Assembly: GCA_026261815.1 (NCBI GenBank)
Contig: JAMPIT010000848.1
Location: forward strand, 1,178,001 to 1,242,000
DNA length: 64,000 nucleotides
Source: Monarcha castaneiventris obscurior
Lineage: Eukaryota; Chordata; Aves; Passeriformes; Monarchidae
Direction: 5' to 3'
Shown here: in pieces, positions 24,101 to 50,251 of the stretch
How positions within the stretch are numbered: the first letter of the stretch is position 1
Layout: each line of letters starts with the position of its first letter
The notes under the pieces: generated by a model
Told to the model about the DNA's origin: nothing
Databases searched by the model: none
The model's input: the letters and a program-made list of their open reading frames with translations, nothing else
Made by a program: the position numbers and the translations under genes

Positions 24101-26337
24101 GGAACTATTAATAACAAGAAGGATCAATGGGATGAATGTGCCGCGGAGTGTTTGATGCATTACTATGTCAAACGGCAGCCGCAACATCACAGTAATCCTA
24201 TAAAGTGCCGGAGTCTGGGGTATTCCAGTGGAATCCCCTCAAACCTCTTCCTCACTGTTTATGAATGAGAAAGAGCTGGACACGTGAAGCGTTTCTCTAG
24301 AACCAGACTGCAAGGTCAGCAGTCTCCTTCACATGGCCTAGAACTGCACCGGTCCCCAGCCCACCCCAAAAGGGTGTGCACTGTCTTATTTGTCTCCAAT
24401 AGCGCTTGTCCTTGGAGGAATTCCAGCACTGGGTCACCGTGGTGGAAGTTCCTGCAGAGACTCGGTGCCAACAGGAGGCTGCCCTGGTCTGGCAAAAGTG
24501 ATTTACAGGCACTGCTTAAACCAAGCACTGTCACAGCGCTGTGCTGCATTTAATGCACAGATATTTAAGGGAGTTTACTTAAGCCTGTGAAATGTGCATG
24601 CAGGCAGGATATAAAGAATACAGAGAGTCATCAAACGGGGGAAGTTTTGATTCTTAAGTGCTAAGCACTGTATTAGCTACCATTAACACTTATTGTGCAA
24701 ACCAAGCCCTGCAGGAATGGCTGGGACAGTTTGGCCTCAGGGCAGCATATGCAAATACATCACTTACCGTTGGGTACCAGAAGAATACTTTTGACAATGT
24801 TTTTCAGGGGGCCCAAGCTGATTTTATTCATGGTGGCAAAGTCTGAGAGCTGAGTCAGAAACCTTTCTACCTGCTCAAGAGAAAGAGCAAATGGCACAAT
24901 CTTTTCTCCGTTTCTGACCAGAGCTGCACTCACACATCCCTCCAGGTCTGCCTTACCTCCTTGGGCTCTGTCAGAAAGCGGAAAAGCACTTCAGTCAGCG
25001 ACGAGAATTGCTGTGAAGAAACAGGACAGTGTTAGACTCGGACATCAGCACCTCACCACCCTCACAATTAGGTGGTGATGCATCCCCCTGACAAAGCTCC
25101 ATACGCCTCCAGCACACTGGTCCCAGAGCTGGACCTGTGCTGGTGCCCTGTCCTCGGCACTACATGATGCCTGTGGACGGGATGTGCTCAGGATGCTTTT
25201 CAGAACCTCTGGAGGGATCTGTGCAGCTGGTAGCTGGCACTGCACACGGCTGTTGTGACTTGTGGCTAACCGGAAGCTGCTGTTCTATCTTGTGCAATCC
25301 AAAAACTGCGAGTGGGAAAAGCTGTGAACATCCAGTCTCATGTTTCACAAACCCCATGGGGTAACCAGACTAACTCGGGAAAAGGAAGAGAACTGGTTAA
25401 GGGTCCAGTTGCTGCTTTCAGCGTTCTGGGTGTGCAGCTCGCAGGCAGGGATGGAGAGGTTGCCAGAGAGGCAGAGGGCTACCAGCACCCTCCTCTGCTG
25501 GCACCAGCACCAGCGCTGGCTGTGACCTTCTGGGTATGGCCCAAAGTGGTACAGGCTGCTTTGTGGCTGCAGATCCTGCCCTGCCCTTCATCCTTGGCCA
25601 TGTAACAGAGATGGCACCGGGCTGTTACCGGGCTGATAGCCTCAGTCCTGCCAAGCTGGGCTGGAAAAGCCTCAGCATTTCCACCAACTTCAGTCCAAGC
25701 TGCACACCCGAAGGCAGATAGTACCAATGACCAGGACCATTCCGCTTGAGGGAGGAAGTGCAGGGTGGGTATCTGAGGTGGGAATCACAACCCGGACACT
25801 GCTTGGTCCCACCAGAAACCCTGGCGCTTGACAGGACCCCACGAGGCACGATCTGAGCCCTCCACCGGGAACTCTGCCAGTGTCCCTGCCCATGGCAGGC
25901 AGGTGGAACTAGATGGTGTTTAAGGTCCCTTCCAGCCGAAACCGCTCTGGCATCCCACGATTCTATAAACATCCTTCAAACAGCTCCGGCGTGCGCGGGG
26001 CTGTACCGGGGCTGTACGGCCGGGCACGGGTCACGCTGCCCGCCCTGCCTCGGCCCCCAGGCCCAGCAGGGACCCGGCCACGTGTGCCTGGAGACCCGGT
26101 GGGACCGGCACACCCGGGACTGCTCCGGGGCTGCGCTGCCGGTGGGGTCGAGCTCCCGGTGCCGGCCCGCCCGGCCCGGCCGCCGCCGCCCCGCCGGTTC
26201 CGTGCCCGGGACTGCTCCCGCCGCCGATCCCGCCCGTCCCCGACCCGGCGCACCTGGGCGCTGAGCTGGTTGAGGTTGTGCATGTCGCCGCTCACCGTCT
26301 CCGGCACCGGGTCGCGGGTGAAGTTGAGCAGCCCCAT
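21080..26337 (-). CDS. COMMD7: COMM domain-containing protein 7, nine exons, complete
   Basis: A full COMMD7 can be assembled on the minus strand from nine exons (high to low coordinate): 26337-26254, 25010-24957, 24870-24768, 23210-23154, 23073-23036, 22474-22384, 22260-22211, 21715-21667, 21156-21080. All introns are GT-AG and all phases agree. The product is 200 residues, the same length as human COMMD7. It starts MGLLNFTRDPVPETVSGDM, close to the human start. Residues 1-130 form the family's helical N-terminal domain. Residues from about 133 form the COMM domain, with the hallmark LIDMEWKFGV followed by the beta-rich end. COMMD proteins build the Commander/CCC complex, which acts in endosomal recycling; COMMD7 is also reported to dampen NF-kappa-B signalling. 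The start sits in a CpG island facing DNMT3B. No defect seen. Confidence 0.97.
21667..21715 (-). CDS. COMMD7: COMMD7 coding exon 8
   Basis: Encodes LKLVIKKGSQLENVYV, a COMM-domain strand segment, ending in phase 1. Acceptor TTTCCCCAAG, donor TTG|GTGAGT. Confidence 0.95.
22211..22260 (-). CDS. COMMD7: COMMD7 coding exon 7
   Basis: Encodes VTAGSSELEKVGSIFLQ in the COMM domain. Acceptor TGACTCACAG, donor ACAG|GTAAAT. Confidence 0.96.
22384..22474 (-). CDS. COMMD7: COMMD7 coding exon 6
   Basis: Encodes WKVNSPTLTRLAVGQ...DMEWKFG, the entry to the COMM domain and its most conserved tryptophan-containing stretch. Ends in phase 1 at GGAG|GTAATA. Confidence 0.96.
23036..23073 (-). CDS. COMMD7: COMMD7 coding exon 5
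   Basis: A 38-base exon encoding GLSEEKASYFAEQ. Acceptor CCCCCCACAG, donor CAG|GTATTT. The EEKA.YF motif matches the family. Confidence 0.95.
23154..23210 (-). CDS. COMMD7: COMMD7 coding exon 4
   Basis: Encodes G81 (split codon) to L99 (ALKRNLSSEQVRADFIAL). Acceptor TTTGTTCAG, donor CTAG|GTAGGT, phases 1 and 1. Confidence 0.95.
23211..24767 (-). other. COMMD7: COMMD7 intron 3
   Basis: The largest COMMD7 intron. It holds unique sequence without recognised repeats. An element at about 24,130-24,240 includes GATGCATTACTATGTCAAA and a near-palindrome GGGGTATTCC-AGT-GGAATCCCC (24,217-24,238) resembling two inverted NF-kappa-B half-sites. Confidence 0.5.
24768..24870 (-). CDS. COMMD7: COMMD7 coding exon 3
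   Basis: Encodes residues 47-80 (VERFLTQLSDF...LLVPN) and ends in phase 1 at AACG|GTAAGT. An octamer word ATGCAAAT lies just inside the downstream intron. Confidence 0.96.
24957..25010 (-). CDS. COMMD7: COMMD7 coding exon 2
   Basis: Encodes 18 residues (29-46, QFSSLTEVLF...TEPKE), part of the N-terminal helical domain. Acceptor TTCTTCACAG, donor GAG|GTAAGG, both phase 0. Confidence 0.96.
25900..25972 (+). mobile_element. CR1 LINE 3' fragment in COMMD7 intron 1
   Basis: Typical CR1 tail words: GGAACTAGATGGTGTTTAAG, GTCCCTTCCAGCC and CCCACGATTCTATAAAC. It is short and ends at the edge of the COMMD7 CpG island. Confidence 0.85.
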
Positions 26338-26660
26338 GGCGGCGGCAGCGGCTCCGCCCGCCCGCCCGCCCGGCCCGGCCCGGCCCGGCCGCGCCGCCGC
26401 CTCAGCCCGCCCGGCCCGGCCCCGCCGTCGCCTCAGCCTCAGCCTGAGCATTGGCGGCAGCACTTTCCGCACCGCCGCCGCCCCGGATGGCGCTGAGGGC
26501 ACCCGGGGGGCCCGTCCGGCCCAGGGAGCACCCCGGGGTGGCCCCTTGGTCCCCGCAGCCCGAGCGCCCGCAGCGGGGCCGGGGCTCGGTGGGGCCGGGG
26601 GCCAACGGGCTCTCCTGGAGAGCTGGCTGGCAGCTGAGTGCTGTGAGAGTTTTTACTGTG
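25980..26660. promoter_or_regulatory. COMMD7: COMMD7 CpG-island promoter
   Basis: CpG-dense sequence surrounds the COMMD7 start codon, with repeated CCCGCCCGCCCG and CGGCCCGGCC immediately upstream of it (about 26,355-26,425). No TATA-like box seen. Start sites are likely dispersed. Confidence 0.75.
26254..26337 (-). CDS. COMMD7: COMMD7 coding exon 1
   Basis: Encodes residues 1-28, ending LNQLSAQ, with donor CAG|GTG in phase 0. The ATG is the only one in frame that gives the conserved N-terminus, and it lies inside a CpG island. Confidence 0.96.
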
Positions 26661-26860
26661 CAAAAACCTAAAAAAAAAAAAAATTGCTTAAAAACGTGGT
26701 TTATAAGGTGAGTATTGTTGGGGGTTTTTTTGTGTGTGGTTTTTGGTTTTTTGTGTTTTGTGGGGTTTTTTTTGTTTTTTGGGGTATTTTTTGGTGGGTT
26801 TTTTTTTTTTTTGGTTGGTTGGTTGGTTGGGTTTTTTTTGTTTTTTCCTCCCCTGGAAAT
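26660..26860. repeat. T/G-rich low-complexity tract
   Basis: Runs of T with interspersed G, including repeated GGTT near 26,812-26,832 and an A run at about 26,671. It has no coding meaning, although open frames cross it as glycine/phenylalanine-rich translations. Confidence 0.85.
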
Positions 26861-29800
26861 TCCACTTGGGAACCGAAACTTTGGTGTGCTTTTCCCTCTC
26901 CGACTGCTGCTCCCAGCACTGCTCACTGCCCAGCTCGGGGTGATGGGTGGCCCAGGGACGAGCAGCCCACATCCCAGGGCTGGGCTCTGGGGAACAGACA
27001 GATGCTAGCCAAGGAAGCAGCAGCCCTGGGATGAGCCAGCCCATGGACAGAAAGTGCCCAGATGTCCATGGGTCAGGGTTCCATAGGGAGATTTCAGCTC
27101 TATTCTCACCATAATCCATACTCAGGAGGTCTCCTTGACTCAAAGGTGTGTTGTAGAAAAGCAGAGGAATTGCCTTCTCATGCCCTGTTACACTAACTCC
27201 TTTCTGTTTGGTCTTGGGACGAAGGCCTTGGTCCAAGAATATTGAAACTGGATTTATTCCCGCAGAGGACAATGGAACTGATCCCATCCTGAAAGACTTC
27301 CTTGCCTTGAATGGATACTTCACAGCAGGAGCGGGAGCTCTCCAGGATTCCACTATCAAGTGTGAACGTGTCTGATCCATTTTATCAGGGAAGGTGTTCC
27401 CTGTCTTTCGGGCCAGAGGACAGTGTGTAAAAACCTTTGGGGAAGGTAGAACCTCGACAGCCCCCAAGTCTCCTGGTTTATTACTGACACTTGCAATTGC
27501 AAATGAGAATATAGGATATTTTATAGTGCTTTCATTGTGAGACTATGCCAGCAGTGGCTTATAAACAAGGAGATAAGCAGCTAAGTACCACTAATGATGG
27601 GGAGTTAAGAGATATTTACTGGTGTTCTGGCTGGAAATGGCTTCCAACTTCCTTTTCTTCCCCCTCTACCTCCGTGGGTAGCTGGGAAAGTTTCTGTTTC
27701 ATAGACCCAAGGTGGGACTGTGCATCTCGACTTTTGGGGTGAAAAATTGCATGTGAAGGTACTTGCAGGATTTGACCCTAAATATTTAGGACACGTTTAA
27801 ACAAGGTAGAGATTTTTCATACTGGAACAATGTATCCGTTTCTGTGGTGAATCGGCCAAGTCAGCAGGTTTAAACCATGGGAAATCCTTGCGTCTAAAAT
27901 TGAGTTAGTCTGAACTAAAACTCCTTCAGGGAGAGGAATGCAGGGGGTAGCACTGGATTCCAGTATGTGTGAACACAGAATTCCTCTCTGCCTTTAAAAC
28001 GCTGCATACCTCCCTGTGCAATTTTTCCTAAGCGTAAATTAGTAGTTACAGTTAATTATCACACATTTTCACAACCACCACATTTTCCCCTGCCCTGAAA
28101 CCAGGCAAGAGTCAGCTTTCTGCCCGGTTTGCAGCCGGGGTCAGCCGTGCAGGAGCAGCCCGTGACGAATCTCTCCTTCCCTGTGCCTTCCCAGGGTGAT
28201 GCTTTAGGTGCTAATTAAGGGCGCTCGGTGTGCGCGTGTGCGAGCACGCCGGAGCTACGGCAGGACAGTGACGCCAACGCTGTTAAACCATCTCTCAGGC
28301 AGCAAACCAAATTCTTGAGGAAAGTTGAGTGGCGGGATACAAGAAGAAGAGTCTCGGCTGAGGTACGTGAGCACAGCATCCTGTTCGAACAATCACCAGG
28401 AAATTCGGTGGTCCTTCCTCCTGGGATGTGAGCTGACGGCAGCGTGGCATGCGAGTGCCACGAACCCCGCTATGGCACGGGCGTCTCTGCGCTGCCAGAA
28501 CTTAGCCGGTTCTCAAATCAAGAAGGATTTACTCGAATAAAAGAGAAGGTTACAGGGTGATGGCTGTAGTTATGGGGGTTCCAGGTGGGGGATGGTGCCC
28601 AGCGTCCCGGGCAGAGCCCCAGGGCTGCCGTAGGGGTGCAGGCAGCCATCAGCCCATGGGTGCTCCTGCCAGGCCATTCTCATGCAGAACGGTGATGATG
28701 GACTCATCAGAGCTGAGGACAGGCCAAGGGCAGCAGTTTGGAGTTGCAGGTATGCGCCCTTGTTCACCAGAAATACCAAAGTAAAAGCAGCAGCGAAAAA
28801 GCCATGGGGACACACACAAGCACAGGAAAAATCTGAAAATGGTGCTCTCCAAACTGAACGGACAATCCATGTGCCCTACTTGAGATGCATTTTTCAGCTT
28901 CATTTCACATGTCAGACTTGAAAACCTTCCTCAGCACTTGGACAGTGTTACCCGGGGAAGGGTGCTCATTATGTATTCCCGAGAGATCAAATCCTGGGGT
29001 GTCCCCATCCTGTTATCTGATGCCATTATCTATGCCAAGCTCTGCCAGCTTTTTCCAGTTGCTCCCAGGTCAGCCTTGCAGTTGAAGTGTGGAACATTGC
29101 CTGCCCTTGCCAGCCTGAGAAAGGCCTAGAAAAGGTAAGAGTGTATGAAGAAGCCAGGGGGGCTTTCACCCAGCTGGTCTGAGCCCACCTGCTCTCTGGG
29201 TGTTCTGCCCACTGCAGTGTCTGCCTTGGTCTGGAAGCACTCAGAGAACATCTCTGGACACAGTCTGAGGGATGCTGTGACTCCTCCCAGCTGCCCAGCT
29301 GAAACTTCGGAGGATTTAGTTCTGTCACCCTGGACAAATGAGACCTTTGAGACCAGGATCTCAGTTTCTTCTGCAGTTTAATGCCCCTTCCTCTCCCCAT
29401 CACACTGCTTAGCCTTTGGTCCCAGGCAGACACTGCTGCAGGGGCAACTGGCTGCCAGCCTTGCGTGCAAAGGTGGAGTGGGGCTGGGAGCTCCACTGCT
29501 GGTCTCTGGCACAGGCAAAACCCTCCCTCTCTCCAGCGGCTCCTCTGCTCCTGAGCAGGGACCATAATCCCTGAGCGGGGTAGGCAGGAGCAGCTCTGGG
29601 CCTGGCATGGAGGGAGGGGGCTCTGCTGGCAGCCACCCCCTGGGAGCAGCGTTCCTCTCGATAATGTGTGCTTAGGAGGGTGGTTTGGGGAGGCCTCGTC
29701 ACTTCAGATTAGGCTGTAGCAGGCGTATCCTGTTTTCTAGGAAAAAGAGGATTTTGTGGCCAGCTTTGTTAGAGAGGCATTGAAGATTTTTTTTTGTGTG

Positions 29801-32400
29801 CCTTGGCGTTTGAAGTTTGTAGGCGGGTAGCTGCAGACTTTCTAGATGTTCTGGTTACATGGATGACACTTATTTTTAACCTTATTTTTATTAGAGATTT
29901 GTATCATGTGGGCCTGGCCAGCCCACAGGAAGGGCTAGAAACTTCTTGTAGGAGGGATAACATTTCCTATCTCTGTGTAAACAGCAATTCCCCCCAGATG
30001 GGAAAAGCCAGCCCAGCTGTAAGGCAGGCTGGGGCTGTATTCCCACATGTGGCAGCAGGATGAGGCTCTCCCACAGCAAGAACAGACCTTGCTTCCAGCA
30101 GCCAGAGCCCTGCTGAGTGGCACAGCTCTCCCCGGACTCAGGAGAGGTGCCAGGGACAGGAGACCTGCTCCGGGGAGCTGTGGTGAGGAGTGACTGGTTG
30201 CTGAGAGCTGTGATGGAGCAGCACTGTTGGAGCTGGTGGAGAGGCAGGTGGCCAGCTCTCCATGGGGTGAGGGATCAGACCATGAAGACACCAATGGAAG
30301 AGGAGGAGACATCCTGTGGGACATGCTCTGATGGGGTCTTGCAGTGAAGAATGCTGTGCAGGGGGAATGATATTAATGTGGGCTGGGAAAGAGCCACTGA
30401 GCTGTGTGTACATCAACATGGGGACCCCAAAGCCTGAACGCAGCAGGAACATCACTGCCGACTTCGGTGGAAGGAGAAGTTCCTCCCAGCCCCAGCTTGC
30501 AACTGTCCAAGGTGATTTAATGGTGCTGGTGCTCCTCCCCACCTGCAAGAAGACTAAACAAGTGCTCAGCCATTACTGGGACATGGGAATCTGGGACCCA
30601 CAAGATCCGGAGGTGACGAGGTTACACTGCTGACAGCTGTAGGTAATGACACATATTTGCTCAATCGCTTTATTTGTGGAGGATCTCCAGGAATGCTGCT
30701 GTGACACATGGAATAGGTCCCAACTCAAACTCTTGGGTGCAAGAGATGGGAGGTGGTGGCAGCCAGAGCAGAGCTCTGGGCAGGCAGTGGCATTGGTTAG
30801 TCTGGCCAGGGTGACAAAGGAGAATTTTAGGAAGAAATTTGAAGTGGGAGAACTGGGTGGACAGAGAGGAGCTGGGCCTGGTGCCAGACCCCATGTGCAC
30901 TTCAGAGAAGGCACTGTCTGAGCAGCCTTCAGTGAAGAGAAGGATTCAGAGGAGTGAGGAGTTATGTGTGGAAGAGCTGGCATGGTTGCTGGGAAGCATG
31001 TGAAAAATGAGGAGTCACTTCCGATGTGAATGGCTGTTGCCAGTCCTGACTGAGTGACAGCGACAGGGAATGGCTCCTCAGCTGGTCGGTCACTGGCTCC
31101 ATGAGTTTGAGATGCCAGCCAGCCAAAGGAGCACAGCTAGATGGAGGAATGGTCCTTGCTGGAATGACTTTTTGTAGAATCTGGGCAGCCCAGCCTTGCT
31201 GCCGATGGGAGTTCCTCCATCATGGGGAGGGATGTGTCCGTGGCATGGTGTGCAGAGGACATGCTGACTATGCCCAGAGGTGACAAGGGATCCCCCCACT
31301 TCTCTCTCCCTGCTCAAATGAGCCCTGGCCATGCTGCCTGCTCCTTGCTGCTGCTCCAGCTATGGAGTGGAGGAGCTTTGCCCACAGAGCCATGTCCCAT
31401 CACTGGTCTGTGCTGGAAAGCCACAGGGCTGGTGGGAAGCAGTGAGGGAGCTGCTTTGGTACTCCTGACAGAGGCTGCTGCTGCCAGCCCAGGCTCAACA
31501 GCAGCTGCTGAGAGCCTGGTGTGGGTACCTGGAATGGGTGGCAGGAGCCTGGATATAAAATCCTCTGTAGAGGTACCTTGTTTCCTGTGAGATGACATAC
31601 AAATTCTCTTGATTGTTAAGAAATAAGCTCTCAGCAGCTCTCTGTGGTGTGTGTAGCAGAGACAGGAAAAGGATCAGGCTTGGGCTCATCGTCTGCCAGA
31701 GCTGCGTTGTCTGGTACCAGACCTTTCCCACAAGCAGTTTGCACAGCCTTGTTCTCCTGAATTAAATGATAACTGAGGGGCAGAGAGGGAAAGAGGGCGT
31801 TTCGGCTGGCGAGAGATTGATGGCAGGTCAGCGAGGCCAACAGCAGCAGGAAGGTTTCCGTAGAAAGGGAGAGGAACCCGTGGATGCTGGAAGGGCTGAT
31901 TCCACCCTCACAGTGCCCTGGAAACTGTCATGAGCACAGCTCTCAGAAGCATTTCCCTTTCCTAAATCTGGAAAAACAAATGGAAGTAAAATCTGTTTGC
32001 TTGTTTTAATCTACTCGCCCGAGCTGCGAATTGGCTTTAGGTTTATGTGCTGCATGTTTATTTGAATGGTGATGTCCAGTATCCCCAAGGGCTTATTCAG
32101 AGCAGATTTCTCAGCTCCTCTTTTTCACTTGCAGAGCATTTTTTACATTTGCTGCTAAATTTTCCATGCTTGCGTTCTGCAGGGATGGAGGTGTGGTTTG
32201 GGGGAACCTGCCATGCAGGCATACAGGCCATAGAGGCCTGGGGCTGGTCCTGCAGATTGCAGACACTTTGGCTAACTAAGTTTTCCTCCTGACCTTGAAA
32301 GCTCATTTCTATCACACCAGGATAATCATATTCCTTTTCTTACTGTTATACACTTTTCTGCTGAATCTAGAAGTAATAACAAGCGAGCAGGGAAGATTAT
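26860..32400. other. COMMD7-DNMT3B intergenic region
   Basis: No exon recognised on either strand. AT-rich, unique-looking patches at about 27,980-28,110 (CTAAGCGTAAATTAGTAG, ACAGTTAATTATCACACA), 29,780-29,905 and 31,965-32,085 are candidates for conserved regulatory DNA. They could serve either divergent gene. Confidence 0.5.
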
Positions 32401-33199
32401 ACCCCACGTGGACTCCGGATGCTTTGTCTGGGGCAGGAGAGGCGCGGGCTGTGTCCCTGGCCCCGGCGCAGCCCTGCAAGTGTCTCGCCTCTGGACGGGA
32501 AAGGGAAAGAACAAACAAAAACTGAGTGTAAAACTTGTGAGGCTTTGTCTGCTCACGCCGCGCTGCGCGGGATTGTGCTGCATGGGGCTGTGTGGGGCAT
32601 GGTGCTGTTGGAAGCCGGTGGGCAGAGTGGTGGCTCGGTGGGCGAGGGCTCTGCCCGGCCCCGGGGTGGCCCGGGAGTCTCCTCTGCCTCGGGGATTGAG
32701 CTGCGTGGGGCTCCGAGGGCCGAGCCCCGGAGAAATGATGAACCCTGGGGGATGCCGGGCAGTGGAGGCGACACCGGGATGCCGGCGGGTACCAGAGGGT
32801 GGGGAGCCCCGGGAGGGCGTGAGACATCAGAGGAGTGTGGAGCCCCCGGAGAGGGATGCTGAGCCCCGCGGAGGTGATGCAGGGCACCGGAGAGGGTATG
32901 CGGGGAACCGAGGCAAGGGGGATGTGGTGGTCCCGGGCGATGTGGGGCGGTGGATGGGACACACTGGGGCACGAGGGGGTGCGGAATCGCGGCGGGGGAG
33001 GATGCGGCGCCCCGGGGGATGCGGGCCCTGGGGCAATGCGGAACCCCGAGGGCTGCGCGCCCTATGGGCTTGGGGGGCCGGGCGGGTGCGGTGGCGGTGC
33101 GGGCCCCGCGCTCCCCTCCCCCGCCATGGGGCGGCGAAGGAGGAGGAGGAGGAGGAGGGGCTGCCCAGCACGGGCAGGGTTAAAGCGCCATGTAACCGG

Positions 33200-33288
33200 A
33201 GCGCGGGGCTGTCGGGGGCCGGCCGGGGCGCGGGCAGCGGCGAGCGGCGGCGCGGCCCCGCTGGACGGCGCGTCCCGCCGCGGCGCAG
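33200..33288 (+). other. DNMT3B: Probable DNMT3B 5' non-coding exon 1 (3' end only firm)
   Basis: The GC-rich stretch ends at a good donor (GCAG|GTGAGCG) in the CpG island, about 1.4 kb before the first candidate coding exon. The 5' limit given is arbitrary. Identified by position and splice signal only. Confidence 0.4.
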
Positions 33289-34003
33289 GTGAGCGCTGGA
33301 CCGGGGGGACCGGAGGGTCCGAGCCAGAGCCGTGGCACATCCTCGTGGGCGGCTTTGTTGTCCGCGGCGGCGGCGGGGGACAATGAGGCGGGAGGGGAAG
33401 GCGGCACGGGGCGCACCGGATCGCGGCGACGGGAGCGCCCCGGCCGGTCGGGCGGCCCCGGTGCCCGGTAACCGGGGACTCGCGGCTTCGCCCCGGGGGC
33501 TCGGGCAGGGGCCAGGGGGTGACGGGCCTCGCCGCCACTTGATGCCGGCGCTCGGCTCTGGGGGGTGTTGGGGGGATCGGTACTCCCACAGCCTCGGGCA
33601 TGGTCCCCTAAGTCCTCCTGGTCCCGCCCACCCCTCCGGTCCCGTTGCAACTTTCGGAGTTTCCCGCGGAGTTTCCCGGGGGCGCGTCCCGGGGCTGTCA
33701 CGGCGGGGCCGGTGCGGGACCCCCGCGATCCGCGGGGCCGGGCCAGGGCTGAGCCAGCGGCTGCGGCGGGAGGGTCCCCGCGCTGATCCGGCGAGGGATG
33801 GCTGCGGGGCGGAGGTGGCTCGGGGGGGCCGGGGTCCCCCTGGCCGGCTCGGTCGTCCCGGGCAGCGCCGCCTCCAGGCCAAGGGCACCGTGGGGAGCTG
33901 CCGGGGGTACGGGGACACGGTAGCGCTGCTGCCCGGGCCGAACACCTTTGTTTTCTGTTCTCGGTCGGGGATCTGACAGCGCATCTTCCCTCTCTGTTGG
34001 CAG

Positions 34004-34080
34004 GAAAAGAGGCTCCTGGCGGTGCCTCAGGCGCGAAGCCTCCGCGGGGCCGGGCCGGAGGGACGGGGTGGCCGGAGCAG
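34004..34080 (+). other. DNMT3B: Possible DNMT3B 5' non-coding exon 2
   Basis: The acceptor TCTCTCTGTTGGCAG precedes GAAAAGAGGC, and the donor GGAGCAG|GTATCG closes a 77-base exon without ATG. Signal-based call only. Confidence 0.35.
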
Positions 34081-34495
34081 GTATCGACCGGAGGGCTCTG
34101 CTGGCATCCGCCTCCTGCCGAGCCCGGGGGTGCCTCCGGGAAGGGGAGATCATCGGAGAAGGAAGGATGAACTCTTCGGAGTGGCCCCGGCGTGGGGCAC
34201 AAGTCCCGGGAAGCCGGGAAAGGGGAGCGGCGGGGGGACACCCGGGCGAGTGGTGGTCCTGGGGCGAGCGCTGGTCCTGCACCGACCTCCCTCGGAACGG
34301 GGCAGGGCAAGGAGGGGGTGGCTGGAGCTGCTCTGAGCAGGACTCTGCTTTCCTGCCTCAGTTTCCTAATTTTTAGTCGACTGAGGAGAAGTGAGCCCCG
34401 GGTATCCCAGTCCCTCCTCTGGGGCTGCACGGGGCTGGGCAGGGGGCCATGGGGGCAGCGAGGCGTCATTGTCATCTTTACGTCCTCTTGTGCAG

Positions 34496-34666
34496 GGGGA
34501 AGATGAAACGGTGACGACTCTGGACAGAAGACCGCCACCGCTGAGCGGGACTCACCTGTGCGCCACAGCCCTCAAAGCCTCCAGCCCTGCTCACAGCCCC
34601 CAGCTCCTGCCTGCAGGCAGCCCCTGCCCCACGCCGGGGGGCTCGGCCCGGCGGCATCCCAGCGGG

Positions 34667-34675
<9 letters not shown>
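34496..34675 (+). CDS. DNMT3B: DNMT3B putative start exon (three codons coding)
   Basis: Acceptor CTCTTGTGCAG at 34,495 and donor AACATG|GTAAAG at 34,675 bound an exon whose ATG at 34,667 gives only M-N-M before joining the next exon in phase 0. Short upstream ATG frames exist, such as ATGAAACGGTGA. An alternative is read-through to a donor at about 34,771 (GGGCCG|GTGTGT), also phase 0, which would add 32 residues. The next exon already aligns with the human N-terminus (KKEKSHGQDE...LILINGD versus ILVNG), so a very short first coding exon is plausible. Confidence 0.5.

Positions 34676-50251
<15,576 letters not shown>

Larger units (their letters stand above)
32600..34300 (+). promoter_or_regulatory. 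DNMT3B: DNMT3B CpG-island promoter
   Basis: A long CpG-rich block precedes the first DNMT3B exons. A probable first exon ends at 33,288 with CGGCGCAG|GTGAGCG. TTAAAGCGCCATGTAACC at about 33,180-33,197 marks the possible initiation zone. The exact start site is not visible. Confidence 0.6.

Noticed and set aside
26688..27467. 259-residue minus-strand frame ending in a lysine/threonine/proline-rich tract
   Set aside because: The tract is the translation of the T/G-rich low-complexity run, and the rest has no similarity or splice support.
32827..34538. 385- and 452-residue minus-strand frames in the DNMT3B promoter
   Set aside because: CpG-island composition artefacts that overlap the probable DNMT3B 5' exons.
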